A DNA stretch of 64,000 nucleotides from positions 310,001-374,000 of the forward strand of contig CP064963.1 of NCBI GenBank assembly GCA_016699165.1, in the 5' to 3' direction. Of the stretch, positions 8,096-18,027 are shown piece after piece; position 1 is the stretch's first letter; every line of letters starts with the position of its first letter. A program made the translations under genes and the position numbers. The notes under the pieces are model-generated. The model made no database searches, was not told the origin of the DNA, and worked only from the letters and a program-made list of their open reading frames with translations. Source of the stretch: Candidatus Melainabacteria bacterium. Lineage in GTDB: Bacteria > Cyanobacteriota > Vampirovibrionia > Obscuribacterales > Obscuribacteraceae.

Positions 8096-9674
8096 GCCTT
8101 TCGTCTGGGCTCTTTTTTGAATCCTGAGTTGAGGGCTCAGCTTTCGCTTCGATATAGTTTGAGTCGATGCGCTGGCGAAATTGTTCCAGAATTTCTGGTT
8201 TTGAATGATTTTTCTTTGCAAGTTGAGTTAAGCACTCTTTTTGCGCTCTGACTAAAGCTAGTTCAATTTCGATTCGTTCAATTTTGTCTTCGCTATTTTG
8301 GCTATCGTCCAAGAGTAAGACTAACTCTTCTAATTCGGCTCTCTTCTGGTCTAAAACAATGATTTTTTCCTTGCTTTCCTTCCTGCTCAACTGTCCGGTT
8401 TTTCCAGCTTCCTTTAGCTTCTTTTTCTCTTTCTCTAATTTTTCAATTTCTTGCTGTAGCTGAATAGCTTTTGATACGTTATTCGCTGTGACTTTCATCC
8501 ACCGAACAAGCGGTTCTATAGTCAAACCCTGCACCAGAAGCGTAAATAACGCTACACCAAAAGTTGTAACTACAAGCATCTCACGCTGTGGAAAATTAGC
8601 TGGCAAACTAAGCGCCATTGCCATGCACAAAGACCCTCTGAGCCCACCCCAGAGGAGCAAATGTCGCCATCTCATTGGAATTGGATTTTGCTTGTCTTGG
8701 GCGAACGTGCTCAATGAATAAATCACAATGGCTCTTGCAATTAAAATCGCAACGATGCCAACTAAAATGAAAGGAGCGTATTTAACCAGGAGCGTATATT
8801 TGATTTGCATTCCTATTAAAAGAAATACCAATGATTCTGCAATGAATGCTGCATACTCCCAAAAAGCATCCACCGCCAATCGAGTGGTTGCAGACATACT
8901 CTTTCGGCTGCCAAAATTACCCATAGTAAAACCAGCCACCAAGACTGCTATCACAGATGATACCGACAATTGTTCGGCTAAAATATAGGAACCGTAGGCA
9001 ACCAGGACGGTAAGTGTTGTTTCAAGAAGATGGTCATCAAAATATTCAGTTAGCTTTGAAGCCAAAAAACCAACCAAGGTTCCAACTAAAAAGCCACCAA
9101 ATGTGATTAAAACAAAATCCAATCCAATTTTTGTCCAAGATAAATCACCACCGACAATGATTGATGCCAAAAGCACTCGAAAGAGAGCCACAGCGGTTCC
9201 GTCATTGAGCAAGCTTTCGCCTTCAAGAATTGTATGAAGTCTGCGATCAACTTTTAGTCTTTTAAAGATTGCCAAAACCGATATTGGATCGGTAGCTGAA
9301 ATCATGGCACCAAAAAGTAACCCCACCTTGAGATCAATTCCTGTTGCGTAGTGAAGTATCATTCCGACTACGGCTGTTGAAATCAAAACGCCCACTGTAG
9401 CTAGAAGAGCTACAGGTCGCAGGCTGGCTTTAAGCCATTCTATATTGAGATTCCAAGACGCTTCAAAAAGAAGTGCAGGCAAGAAGATGAGAAGAATCAA
9501 CTCTGGCGTCATTGTCACTACTGGCAAGCAGTGAAAAATGCCAATGAACAAGCCGACTATGACGAGTGCAATAGAATAAGGTAGCTTTATCCATTTAGTG
9601 ACGATCGCGACAGCTGAAGCCAGAAACAGCATAGTGAAAAGCAGATAGAAATTTAGATTCGATGCATCTTCCAC
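8088..9674 (-). CDS. CPA1-family Na+/H+ antiporter
   Basis: An integral membrane protein of 528 residues with about 12 hydrophobic segments in the first 400. It has the CPA1 signatures GAMISATDPISVLAI (about residue 130) and GESLLNDGTAVALF (about residue 160); the ND pair is the ion-binding site of NhaP/NHE exchangers. The last 120 residues are a charged, coiled-coil-like cytosolic tail rich in Lys/Glu (LQQEIEKLEKEKKKL). It exchanges Na+ or K+ for protons across the inner membrane. It is a single gene divergent from the metalloprotease. Confidence 0.9.
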   Translation of the reverse strand: MEDASNLNFYLLFTMLFLASAVAIVTKWIKLPYSIALVIVGLFIGIFHCLPVVTMTPELILLIFLPALLFEASWNLNIEWLKASLRPVALLATVGVLISTAVVGMILHYATGIDLKVGLLFGAMISATDPISVLAIFKRLKVDRRLHTILEGESLLNDGTAVALFRVLLASIIVGGDLSWTKIGLDFVLITFGGFLVGTLVGFLASKLTEYFDDHLLETTLTVLVAYGSYILAEQLSVSSVIAVLVAGFTMGNFGSRKSMSATTRLAVDAFWEYAAFIAESLVFLLIGMQIKYTLLVKYAPFILVGIVAILIARAIVIYSLSTFAQDKQNPIPMRWRHLLLWGGLRGSLCMAMALSLPANFPQREMLVVTTFGVALFTLLVQGLTIEPLVRWMKVTANNVSKAIQLQQEIEKLEKEKKKLKEAGKTGQLSRKESKEKIIVLDQKRAELEELVLLLDDSQNSEDKIERIEIELALVRAQKECLTQLAKKNHSKPEILEQFRQRIDSNYIEAKAEPSTQDSKKSPDERHD

Positions 9675-9756
9675 TAATCGGTCCCCTTTGGCAGGCAGTC
9701 TTTACCGTGGCACAAGTATATAATAGGTCGGAGCAACTTATTTCGAGTGAAAGAAA

Positions 9757-11877
9757 TTGTCCAGCGTATCGAGACTATCAAGTGCATTCTTTTCGATATT
9801 AGCCTTAACTGTCACTGTGAAAATGTCTCCTGCATATGCAGGCGATAAACTTTTCACCGGAGCTGGCGGAAGCGCTTTTATGGAGGAAACTTTCTCAACT
9901 CCTGAAGTCGAGCAAACAGCCGCGAAGTATTTGTACGGGGCATATGCAAGTATTTATCACGCTAAGTACACCCAAGCCGAACAATGGATAAGTATGGGGC
10001 AATACAAGTCAGCAGCGGAAGTCCTCAGGTCTAGAGAAGATGCCAACTATTTGCTTACTTTGCTCAATGCCGAGGCGAAAAGGCAAAAACATGCGCAGGT
10101 ATTAAAAACATCTTGCGAATTTCAAATATTGAATGCGGTTATGCAGTCTCAAGAAGTCGAATTGGAAATGTTAAAGCGAGTCGCGTTAAACAATCCAAAT
10201 TACTCATCGATTGCGGCGTTAAAATCCAGAATCAAAGCAATTGAATTAGAGTTGTCGATTGACCCCTGGGAAGTGCCTCCAGATGTGGTGCAAAGTGGTG
10301 GCAAGAAAAATGACTTGACCAAGTGGAGAGTCGACAAGTTTCCTCTTAAAGTTTTCATCCCGACCGATGCTGCTTGCGCAAAAATAAAAGGATACAAGAC
10401 TGGCGATGCTCAGTTGCTGCGCTCGGCTTTTGATGCCTGGCAGAAACTGAGTGGTGGCAGAACAAAGTTTGTATATCAACTACAGCCTGCCAAGGCCGAT
10501 ATCACTTGCGTTTGGGTTAGTGAACAGAAACAATTAGGAGTTGAAAATGCCCTTGGTGTCTGCTGGCATTCTACCGACGAGAAAAATTATATTCGCTGGG
10601 CAGAAATAAAAATATTGACAGTTTCCGACGTTATGTTTGGGCATTCCGGCGCTGATAATCAGTATCGCAATAAGACTCTGATCGATACTTGCCTTCATGA
10701 GATCGGTCATAGTCTAGGTTTGAATCACAGTACCAGCGATAATGACATTATGACTTATCACGGTCAAGCAGAGCCTTTGGGTGCGCCTACTACTCGCGAT
10801 GTATCGACTTTGAATACTCTTTATACCACCGACGTGAATGAGATGATTACCGCTACTCTGGAATCCATCGGCAGAGACAAATACGACGCGGCGACTGAAG
10901 CGCTGAACAAAATCATGACCAAAATTCCAAAAGATAAGCAGACGCGCGATACCGTATGTCTCTTGCATACGAAGATGGCAAAGCTCATGATGACTAAAGA
11001 TGAATACTCATCCGCAATCAAACATCTTACTAAAGCAAAATCCTTATTGACTGGTGATGAACCAAAGCATATCCGAGATCTGATTTTCAAAAGTATGATG
11101 TTCTGCTACCTCAAGACTGGCAACATAAAGGCAGCCGAAGATTTAGAAAAACATTGCGAGACTTTATCTAAACCTGTTAAGAACAGCGCTTCTTTCCTAG
11201 ACCAGTATGGAATAAAGCCCGATGCAATTCCATACTATGAAAAGGCATTCGCCGATTCTCCAGGCGACGTGGCAATTCGCGAAAAATTTTGCTATTTGCT
11301 AATAACTTTGGCAAAAGACGAACTGAAAGAAAATCATGACGAAGAAGCGGTTGCAATGCTTCTCAAAGCAAAGGCGATGCTTGTAAAAGGAATGGCTGAG
11401 AAGTCCATTCGAGACGTGATCGGAGCGCTGCACCAGACCTATACATATGAACAACGCTTCCGCGAGGCAGATAACGTGTGGCAAGGCTTGGACGATATTT
11501 TACTTAAAGTTGAAAGCAAGCCCTACATTCCAAACACTCCCGAACAAGATGTCGCAAAGTTGGTTGCAGCAGGAAAGGATAATCGACCTTCTGACTGGAA
11601 AAAACCTGGTAGCGACAAAGTTTGGTATCAAATAATCAAACAAGCTTACGAAAAGTATGTGAAGTCACTCAGGCAATGTGCCGCCATAAAACAAATAAAA
11701 AATGAATGGAGTTGGGCAATGCTCTTTGTCGTCAAAGCCAAAAAATATGACAGACCTGACTCTAAAGACCCCATGGCTGAAATGTATTCGCTAAGGCGCA
11801 AATTGATTAACCTCACGAGTGAAGACGCAGTTGTTTCAATCGAATTGGGACTGCCGTTCAAGGCACCTGGAGAGTGA
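9757..11877 (+). CDS. secreted matrixin-like zinc metalloprotease with TPR region
   Basis: The start is TTG at 9757; an in-frame TGA at 9748-9750 rules out an earlier start. The signal peptide ends near AYAGD. Around residues 190-340 is an M10/metzincin-type catalytic domain with HEIGHSLGLNHS, followed by the Met of DIMTYH, which completes the HExxHxxGxxH zinc site and met-turn. Helical TPR-like repeats flank it on both sides, for example RDKYDAATEALNKIMTKIPKD. This makes a 706-residue extracytoplasmic protease with protein-binding repeats. No dedicated prodomain Cys switch was spotted. Confidence 0.8.
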   Translation: MSSVSRLSSAFFSILALTVTVKMSPAYAGDKLFTGAGGSAFMEETFSTPEVEQTAAKYLYGAYASIYHAKYTQAEQWISMGQYKSAAEVLRSREDANYLLTLLNAEAKRQKHAQVLKTSCEFQILNAVMQSQEVELEMLKRVALNNPNYSSIAALKSRIKAIELELSIDPWEVPPDVVQSGGKKNDLTKWRVDKFPLKVFIPTDAACAKIKGYKTGDAQLLRSAFDAWQKLSGGRTKFVYQLQPAKADITCVWVSEQKQLGVENALGVCWHSTDEKNYIRWAEIKILTVSDVMFGHSGADNQYRNKTLIDTCLHEIGHSLGLNHSTSDNDIMTYHGQAEPLGAPTTRDVSTLNTLYTTDVNEMITATLESIGRDKYDAATEALNKIMTKIPKDKQTRDTVCLLHTKMAKLMMTKDEYSSAIKHLTKAKSLLTGDEPKHIRDLIFKSMMFCYLKTGNIKAAEDLEKHCETLSKPVKNSASFLDQYGIKPDAIPYYEKAFADSPGDVAIREKFCYLLITLAKDELKENHDEEAVAMLLKAKAMLVKGMAEKSIRDVIGALHQTYTYEQRFREADNVWQGLDDILLKVESKPYIPNTPEQDVAKLVAAGKDNRPSDWKKPGSDKVWYQIIKQAYEKYVKSLRQCAAIKQIKNEWSWAMLFVVKAKKYDRPDSKDPMAEMYSLRRKLINLTSEDAVVSIELGLPFKAPGE

Positions 11878-11888
11878 GTTTCTTCCCG

Positions 11889-12926
11889 TCAATCCAACCG
11901 GTTTACGTTGCGATGAAAGCGAGTCACTACCTCAGGATCTGGAAAAATCCTGACTTTGGCTTCGTCTTTGCCAGCGTATTCAATCTGGTTGAGCAAGTAG
12001 CGAATACTCTCTAATCGAGCCAGTTTTTTATTATTCGATTTGACAATAATCCACGGGCTAAAAGAAGTATGTGTCTTGCTGAACATAAGCTCTTTAAAAT
12101 GAGTATAGTCGTTCCACAAGTCTTGAGCTTTCTCGTCAATTGGACTCAGCTTCCACTGTTTAAGCGGATTGATACGTCTTGAGGCGAAGCGTTTAAGCTG
12201 CTCTTCTTTAGAAATTGAAAACCAAAATTTGACGATAAGGATTCCATCTTCGTAAAGCATGTGCTCGTATTCGGGAACCTGTTGCAAGAAGCGATCGTAT
12301 TCTTTATCTGAGCAAAACTTGTTGACGGGCTCGACAACCGCGCGATTGTACCAACTACGATCGAAGAAGACTATTTCACCAGCGTTTGGCAGTTGCTTAC
12401 TATAGCGCTGAAAATACCACTGACCCTTTTCTTCTTCGCTAGGTTTTGGCAGTGCCACCACGCGAATGTGTCTTGGATTGAGGTGCTCGGTAAATCGGCG
12501 AATTGTGCCGCCTTTGCCAGCAGCGTCTCGTCCTTCAAAAATAATGGCGATGCGCTTACCTTTTTCTTGCACCCAACGTTGAAGTTTTACTAGTTCGATT
12601 TGCAATGCCACAAGCTCTTCTTCGTATTTGAGTGTGCCTATTACATCACCCAGCTTCACGCGGCGGGAGCGTAACAGCTCGGTTAGCCCACGGTTGGTGT
12701 TTACTCTGGCTAAGTCGTCGTGGCTGAGCGGATTTTCAGCGTCTTTAATAGAGACTTTCTTAAATGCCGGAAGCTTTCCTCCCCCATAAGTTTGGTTTTC
12801 TGCCAAATTATGAGCCACGGTCTGCTCAAGAGTGGACATCTCAACCAGCATGGCAGACTCATTCTGGTCTTGCTCTTCGGGCTTGCTTTTGTCACCGTTT
12901 CGAGAACCTGTTTTCTTTTGTTGCAT
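11889..12926 (-). CDS. ppk2: polyphosphate kinase 2 (PPK2)
   Basis: A P-loop kinase of 345 residues. Walker A is GRDAAGKGG (about residue 130), Walker B/lid elements are FFDRSWYNRAVVEP and FWFSISKEEQLKRF, and the arginine lid is RRINPLKQWKLSPID. These match single-domain (class I) PPK2 enzymes, which transfer phosphate between polyphosphate and nucleotides. The first 75 residues are hydrophilic and variable. Polyphosphate metabolism fits the suspected lineage. Convergent with the metalloprotease gene, 11 bases apart. Confidence 0.93.
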   Translation of the reverse strand: MQQKKTGSRNGDKSKPEEQDQNESAMLVEMSTLEQTVAHNLAENQTYGGGKLPAFKKVSIKDAENPLSHDDLARVNTNRGLTELLRSRRVKLGDVIGTLKYEEELVALQIELVKLQRWVQEKGKRIAIIFEGRDAAGKGGTIRRFTEHLNPRHIRVVALPKPSEEEKGQWYFQRYSKQLPNAGEIVFFDRSWYNRAVVEPVNKFCSDKEYDRFLQQVPEYEHMLYEDGILIVKFWFSISKEEQLKRFASRRINPLKQWKLSPIDEKAQDLWNDYTHFKELMFSKTHTSFSPWIIVKSNNKKLARLESIRYLLNQIEYAGKDEAKVRIFPDPEVVTRFHRNVNRLD

Positions 12927-13030
12927 TTCATACCGCCGCGTATTATTAGCCTATTGAACTAATAAAGCAGACTGTAATGCGGCAAACATGCTTCTAAATG
13001 GCGATTCAGGCTCCGCCAAAAGGATGATTT

Positions 13031-15109
13031 CTAAAAAAGAATCTGAACCTCACGACCCCAGCGAGATTTGTACTCTTTATTGAAACTGTCAGTCATGTCA
13101 ACACCTATGATTACACAGTCGTGAAAATTTAAATACTGAAGAGTTGGATGATTTAAAAGACCATTCAAGTTTTCTTGCGTAAAATCGCTTTTGACAAATT
13201 CGAGATGAGTCAGGTTCTTAGCTTTGCAGATATCGGCGATTGTTTTCTTGCTAATCTTTCTCATGTTGTACATGTTGAGGCTGTGCAACATTTTGTTTTG
13301 CGCAAGATCGGCGAAATGCTCGCCTTCGAATACGGTATTACTAAAAGTCAAAGTCGTAAAATTGTTGTTGCTGGTAATCGCTTTGAACTGATCTATATTT
13401 AGCTTTGTATTTAAAATATGTAGAGATTTTACTGTGGTGGCAGCAAGTGATTTAAGTGATTCGACTTCTAACACTGGTGGCTCTTCTATAGAAAGCGTCT
13501 TAAGTTCAGGAAAATTCTTAAGCACCAAAGACAAATCGCCTCGAATCGTCATTTTGTCTAGAGAAAGCGTGAGCAATTTGTCCAATTTACCTAAGTGCTT
13601 AAGGCAATTCACGGTCATTTTGCTTCCGCGCAAATGAATGAAGATAATATTTTCAAGATTTTTAAATTGGGCTATTCCTGCATCAGTGAGATTCTCTGAG
13701 CCAATCTCTATAGATATGAAATTGCGCAAGTCGGACATTGGCTTTATACCTGCATCTGTCAATGCATCAGAATATAAAGAAACTGAACGCAGTTTTTTCA
13801 TTTCAGCTAGATAATGCGTATTCGCATCACTGACTCTGGTCAATTCGAGCGACAACAACTCAACGCCCGAATCAACAATATACTGGAAGCCGCTGCCGTC
13901 AATCGGTGTTCCATCCATGCAAAGTCTTGCAAAACGTCTTCCCTTCAAAACTTTCATGTCATCATCGGTTACGTCTGGAATGGCTCTCAGCCTGATGTCT
14001 CTAGATTGATCTCCGTCTGGATAGAAAAGATTCACAGCAACTTTCTTGTCACCAAAAAATTGATCGTCTACACCGTGCAGAGGATTCTTCGACACTCTGG
14101 TTTCGGGTATGGGCCTGCGCGAGTAAATATCTTTGATGACGAAGCCAATTCCAAGCACAACCAATGATCCAACACAAATGGAAGACACAGCAATCGCTCT
14201 TCTCTTTTTCAGCTCTCTAAGCTCTGCTTCAGGATCGTGAGTGGGCGCAGAAGGCTCTTTTGGGTTGAGCACTTCTTGCTGAATAGATTCAAGTCGGCTC
14301 AACACATCGCTTGCATTCTGAGGGCGATTTGCAGGATCTTTGGCGAGACAGTCTTTTATCAGTGCCACCAATTGCGGTGGATAGTCACCAAATTCTGAAA
14401 GTGATGGTGCCTCAGCGTTTTTGTGCAACGCAAGTGTCTCTATAACAGAATCGCCCTTGAGTGGCGGATTTCCGGTGAGCATTTCGAATAGCATGCAGCC
14501 AAAGCTATAGATATCAGAAACTACCTGCGCGTCTTCTCCTTTAATTTGCTCAGGACTCATGTAAAGCGGACTGCCAACGATGACACCAGCTTCGGTGAGG
14601 TCGCCTTTTCTTGTATCTAAGCTTGCCACGCCAAAATCCAAGAGTTTGGTGAAAATAGTATCGTTATTAGTGTCTAGCAAAAGAACGTTGGCTGGCTTCA
14701 AATCGCGATGGATAATACCGTTTTTATGCGCGTATGAAAGTGCACCGCAAATTTGAATTGCAATTTCAAGTGACGATTCTAAGTCAAGTGCGCCACCATC
14801 ATTGATTTGCGAAGCGAGGTCGTGACCCTCTAGATATTCCATCACCATGTATGGTGCCCCGTCTTGTGTCTGACCGAAATTATCGATACGACAAATGTGC
14901 GGGTGATTTAATTTGCCTGCGGCAATGGCTTCGCGTTGAAGCCTTGCGGCAGTGGTTCCATCTGAATTGTGCTGGAGTACTTTGACGGCGACGGTCTTAC
15001 TTAAAATCGGGTCAATGGCCTTATAAACCGTGCCGACACCGCCTGAACCGATTGTATCGATTATTTGGTAGCGGTCTGCGAGTTTTTCTGGCTGGGATTT
15101 TGTGTCCAT
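13031..15109 (-). CDS. membrane Ser/Thr protein kinase with leucine-rich repeats
   Basis: Residues 13-280 form a Hanks-type kinase: glycine loop IGSGGVGTVYKA, the Lys of AVKVLQ, catalytic HRDLKPANVLL, DFGVAS, and activation segment with GSPLYMSPEQ. One transmembrane helix (SSICVGSLVVLGIGFVIK) lies at about residues 310-328. The extracytoplasmic half has leucine-rich repeats of the form LRSVSLYSDALTDAGIKPM. It is presumably a receptor kinase. The kinase is complete, so it should be active. The stop of the upstream 204-residue gene is 1 base away, so they may be cotranscribed. Confidence 0.9.
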   Translation of the reverse strand: MDTKSQPEKLADRYQIIDTIGSGGVGTVYKAIDPILSKTVAVKVLQHNSDGTTAARLQREAIAAGKLNHPHICRIDNFGQTQDGAPYMVMEYLEGHDLASQINDGGALDLESSLEIAIQICGALSYAHKNGIIHRDLKPANVLLLDTNNDTIFTKLLDFGVASLDTRKGDLTEAGVIVGSPLYMSPEQIKGEDAQVVSDIYSFGCMLFEMLTGNPPLKGDSVIETLALHKNAEAPSLSEFGDYPPQLVALIKDCLAKDPANRPQNASDVLSRLESIQQEVLNPKEPSAPTHDPEAELRELKKRRAIAVSSICVGSLVVLGIGFVIKDIYSRRPIPETRVSKNPLHGVDDQFFGDKKVAVNLFYPDGDQSRDIRLRAIPDVTDDDMKVLKGRRFARLCMDGTPIDGSGFQYIVDSGVELLSLELTRVSDANTHYLAEMKKLRSVSLYSDALTDAGIKPMSDLRNFISIEIGSENLTDAGIAQFKNLENIIFIHLRGSKMTVNCLKHLGKLDKLLTLSLDKMTIRGDLSLVLKNFPELKTLSIEEPPVLEVESLKSLAATTVKSLHILNTKLNIDQFKAITSNNNFTTLTFSNTVFEGEHFADLAQNKMLHSLNMYNMRKISKKTIADICKAKNLTHLEFVKSDFTQENLNGLLNHPTLQYLNFHDCVIIGVDMTDSFNKEYKSRWGREVQILF

Positions 15110-15110
15110 A

Positions 15111-15725
15111 TCAAGACTTTATGCTTTTCCACTCAGGCTCTTCGCCCGTGCGAAGAAACTTATCGAATTGTTCTTGGGCTTTTGGAAAGACGACTTTTTT
15201 ACCGGGTGAGGATATTCCAGCCCTAGCTAATACCAACTTTCCTTTGTCGCTCTTCGCATCGAATGTATAGTTCGAAAGTGAATTCATACCGTATCCTCTC
15301 AGTATAAATTCGATACTGCCCGTTGGCAGGAATTCAACAGAAAAAATTCGGTTGTTTTCAAAATATTCATGTAGGTGTTCTATTTTCCAGCCGAGTTCGT
15401 CTGGTTGGGGCTTCAAAAAGCTCTTTGATTCGCCCACGTTCAACAAGCCTGATACGTCCAGAAATAGTTTGTACGAGTTAGCCGATGTCTCTACTATGAA
15501 GTGATCTTCGACAGGCGGATTTTTGTATTTCTGTCCAGCAGGAACAGGATTGAAGAAGACAAACAAGCTCCTATCCTCTAGCATTCTAATACAGTAAATT
15601 AATTCGCTTTCTGTGTATTTCTTGATTTTTTCGATATCCCAACTCTTAGCAAGCTCTCCAGTCGAACTTGCTTTTGCCTTCTCCAGTTTTTCCCGATCAA
15701 CGATAGTCAAATTACTTATCCTCAA
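15111..15725 (-). CDS. two-domain immunity-like protein (new paralogous family)
   Basis: Residues 30-105 (SWDIEKIKKY ... SLFVFFNPVPAG ... DHFIVETSANSYKLFLDVSG) are clearly homologous to the small proteins at 62950 and 63271. Residues 110-190 look like a diverged repeat of the same unit (LGWKIEHLHEY ... GSIEFILRGYG), so the protein may be an internal duplication. Not secreted. It follows the 590-residue toxin-like gene and an 87-residue gene, overlapping the latter by 14 bases. That placement suggests an immunity role, which is an inference. No named family recognised. Confidence 0.6.
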   Translation of the reverse strand: MRISNLTIVDREKLEKAKASSTGELAKSWDIEKIKKYTESELIYCIRMLEDRSLFVFFNPVPAGQKYKNPPVEDHFIVETSANSYKLFLDVSGLLNVGESKSFLKPQPDELGWKIEHLHEYFENNRIFSVEFLPTGSIEFILRGYGMNSLSNYTFDAKSDKGKLVLARAGISSPGKKVVFPKAQEQFDKFLRTGEEPEWKSIKS

Positions 15726-15975
15726 ACCTGTTTCTGAGCCAATTTTGTTCTTTCATATATTCCGTTAACGTTGGAAAAGATCGCTCCAGTATATCGTCGA
15801 GCTCAACGCACCTGCTGCCACCATAAGTGATGGCATATAAATCAGCCAAAGTTTGCTCAAATCCAACTGAATTTTTAAGATTATTACGCGACAATGATTC
15901 AAAGGCTTTTTCTGCGAAAGCAACTTCAAAGGGTTCTAATTGGTTGGTTGCTAACTTCTTAAAAAGTTCCACCAA
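15712..15975 (-). CDS. small acidic protein downstream of toxin-like gene
   Basis: 87 residues, soluble, mainly helical (ATNQLEPFEVAFAEKAFESL). It lies 32 bases after the 590-residue protein and overlaps the 204-residue gene by 14 bases, so the three are likely one operon. No family recognised; a candidate immunity protein by position only. Confidence 0.55.
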   Translation of the reverse strand: MVELFKKLATNQLEPFEVAFAEKAFESLSRNNLKNSVGFEQTLADLYAITYGGSRCVELDDILERSFPTLTEYMKEQNWLRNRFEDK

Positions 15976-16007
15976 AGAAGCTTTGTCAGAATCGAAAAAT
16001 TGCTTTA

Positions 16008-17780
16008 CTAGATGCCATTTGTAATACTCACCAAGTTGTTACCCGCTTCGTGCCTTAAAATTCCTTCTGCCAAATGAAATTTCGCACTTTCAACAAGAGC
16101 GTTAGATTGAGAATCGACATATTTTAAAGGAACCACAGAGACGGTTTTGACTTTATCTGTTCCAATTTTCAAGGTTACTCCCGGCAAGTGTTTGCACAAA
16201 ATATCCCCTGCGTCAGGAAGTTCAGCAGACATTTTTGCTTCTTTCTTAAAGATACTTTCTAGTGTCTCTGGAAAAATGAATTTGTGTTCGCGAATATAAA
16301 GAGCGATTAAATCATCAAATGGCAACTCGAACACCGCCTTTCTGCATCGCATATGGTGCTCGGTGTTTTCCGCAACTTTATCGACCATCTTTGAGGTCAT
16401 TATTTCTCGGGCGACATTTTCTTCACGTTCGCGCAATTGTTTTGGGGTTAGAGGCTTGTCCCTAATTTCTCTCCAGATCTTTCTAATGCTTTCGCCTATG
16501 CCGTCACCGCCCTTGCCGTCCATCGCCATCATCAAGAACTGTTCGTCAAAGGGGACGCCGGCAGGAGCCAGAACTCGCCTGGGTCCGGTTTGAACCAGCT
16601 CAAAAACCGACTCTTCCACAAGCTTGTGAAACTCAGGCGAGGTCACAAACTCTTTGGCGACGCTGAGCACAGAGCGAATACGCTCGACACCCAATTGCCC
16701 CGCGCGGTCGCGCGCAGATGACACCAACACCTGCAAGATGTTGTCGACCGCTTTCTCGTTTGCGATTTCGTTCTTCAGTCCCTTCGAGAATAAATGAGGG
16801 AACTCAATAGCCGCATCGACACTCAAGAAGTCAAACATCGCATTGCCGATGACACGACCCTGATCGCGCTTCGACATGTGCGAATATCGGTCCGAAGCCT
16901 GACTCAACTTTTCGCCAAGATGCGGGACTTCATTGTAGAGCCACGAGCCAACGGCGCACCCTGCGGTTAAGACCAATTCCAGGTCGTGTCCGATGTCGCA
17001 CGCCTTGAGCATCATCATCACTGCGGTGCCGTCGGTCACGCCTGTCCAGCCTGCCCGGGCAAGCGCTTTGACATTTTCTTTGGCTTCGTTCAACCCTTCG
17101 CCAATGCCGATGAATTTCTCGCGCTCGTCCTCGACAAATTGACTTAGCGCCTGCTCGTCGGTCAGGAAATCGACCGCTCTACTAGCGGCGTTTCCTGCAA
17201 AGTCAGCAAGTCGCTCGGGGTAGAAAGTATTGGTGCCCGCAGGCGTGATGTCTGGTGAGGAATCGATAATGGTCGCCGAAAGACTAAATGTGGGCGTGAT
17301 AGCTGGCAGCTTGTCGCAAGCCGCATCTGAAGTCTGGGGCAACAACTCTTTGGCTCGAAGGGAGCGCGCCAGGTCCTGCGCCAACTGATTCATGTCGGAC
17401 TTTTCCTGTCCGGCGGGCAGAGTGCGGGCGAAACGTTTGAGCTCGACCACAGGCTCGAGTGCGGGGTTATTGGTCGCCTCCATTTCTAGTGCCTTAAGCT
17501 CGATGAACGAAGGCGGGGCGTCGGAGGTGGCAAGCGCACGGACCCTGCCGTCGGCTTCTAAATCGACCAGCATCAAAGGCTCGTAATCGACCTTTGAGCC
17601 GGAGGTTAGAGCTTTCAATGAAGTGTCAGAAAGAGTGATGTCGTCCTTGTGAGCGGCTTCGTGGGCTTGATCCTGTTCGGTCCGAGTGGAAATAAGCGCA
17701 TCAACGCTTGTGTTTTCAAGGCTTTGCGTGCGCTCGAAAGATTCCAACTTGCGATTGAGTTTTTGCTCGTCGTGGGACAT
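16008..17780 (-). CDS. 590-residue toxin-like protein of unknown family
   Basis: No signal peptide. The first 200 residues are low-complexity and acidic, like the N-terminus of the giant protein at 20299. The middle is helical with a small hydrophobic stretch (LELVLTAGCAVGSWLYN). The C-terminal 160 residues contain KMVDKVAENTEHHMRC and end in an HEAGNN motif; a fragment of this region recurs at 43741-43912. Recurrence as debris plus two small downstream genes suggests a toxin with exchangeable C-terminus. No active site can be proven. Confidence 0.55.
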   Translation of the reverse strand: MSHDEQKLNRKLESFERTQSLENTSVDALISTRTEQDQAHEAAHKDDITLSDTSLKALTSGSKVDYEPLMLVDLEADGRVRALATSDAPPSFIELKALEMEATNNPALEPVVELKRFARTLPAGQEKSDMNQLAQDLARSLRAKELLPQTSDAACDKLPAITPTFSLSATIIDSSPDITPAGTNTFYPERLADFAGNAASRAVDFLTDEQALSQFVEDEREKFIGIGEGLNEAKENVKALARAGWTGVTDGTAVMMMLKACDIGHDLELVLTAGCAVGSWLYNEVPHLGEKLSQASDRYSHMSKRDQGRVIGNAMFDFLSVDAAIEFPHLFSKGLKNEIANEKAVDNILQVLVSSARDRAGQLGVERIRSVLSVAKEFVTSPEFHKLVEESVFELVQTGPRRVLAPAGVPFDEQFLMMAMDGKGGDGIGESIRKIWREIRDKPLTPKQLREREENVAREIMTSKMVDKVAENTEHHMRCRKAVFELPFDDLIALYIREHKFIFPETLESIFKKEAKMSAELPDAGDILCKHLPGVTLKIGTDKVKTVSVVPLKYVDSQSNALVESAKFHLAEGILRHEAGNNLVSITNGI

Positions 17781-17821
17781 ATATTGATTATTCCCAGCAG
17801 GACATGTCGCAGGGGAGGAGC

Positions 17822-17911
17822 TTGAAAAAAATTGTCTTAGAAGAACACTTTTCCGATCCTGGGTTTTCGATAGTTATGATCAACTCAATGTTTACAGTGA
17901 ATGATGGCTAA
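17822..17911 (+). pseudogene. amidohydrolase N-terminal fragment
   Basis: A 29-codon frame begins with a GGAGG sequence 3 bases before TTG and reads LKKIVLEEHFSDPGF. This resembles the N-terminus of amidohydrolase-2 (TIM-barrel) proteins, then stops at 17909. A similar fragment is at 33020-33145. Confidence 0.4.
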
Positions 17912-18027
17912 GCCTTCAGAAATTATTTGCAAGCATTTTATAATCACCAGATCTGGTGCCTATTCCAACGATCCGCTTTTAGGCTCTCTTTCTGAGCTAG
18001 TCGAAGACAGCGCATTGAAGATTTCTA

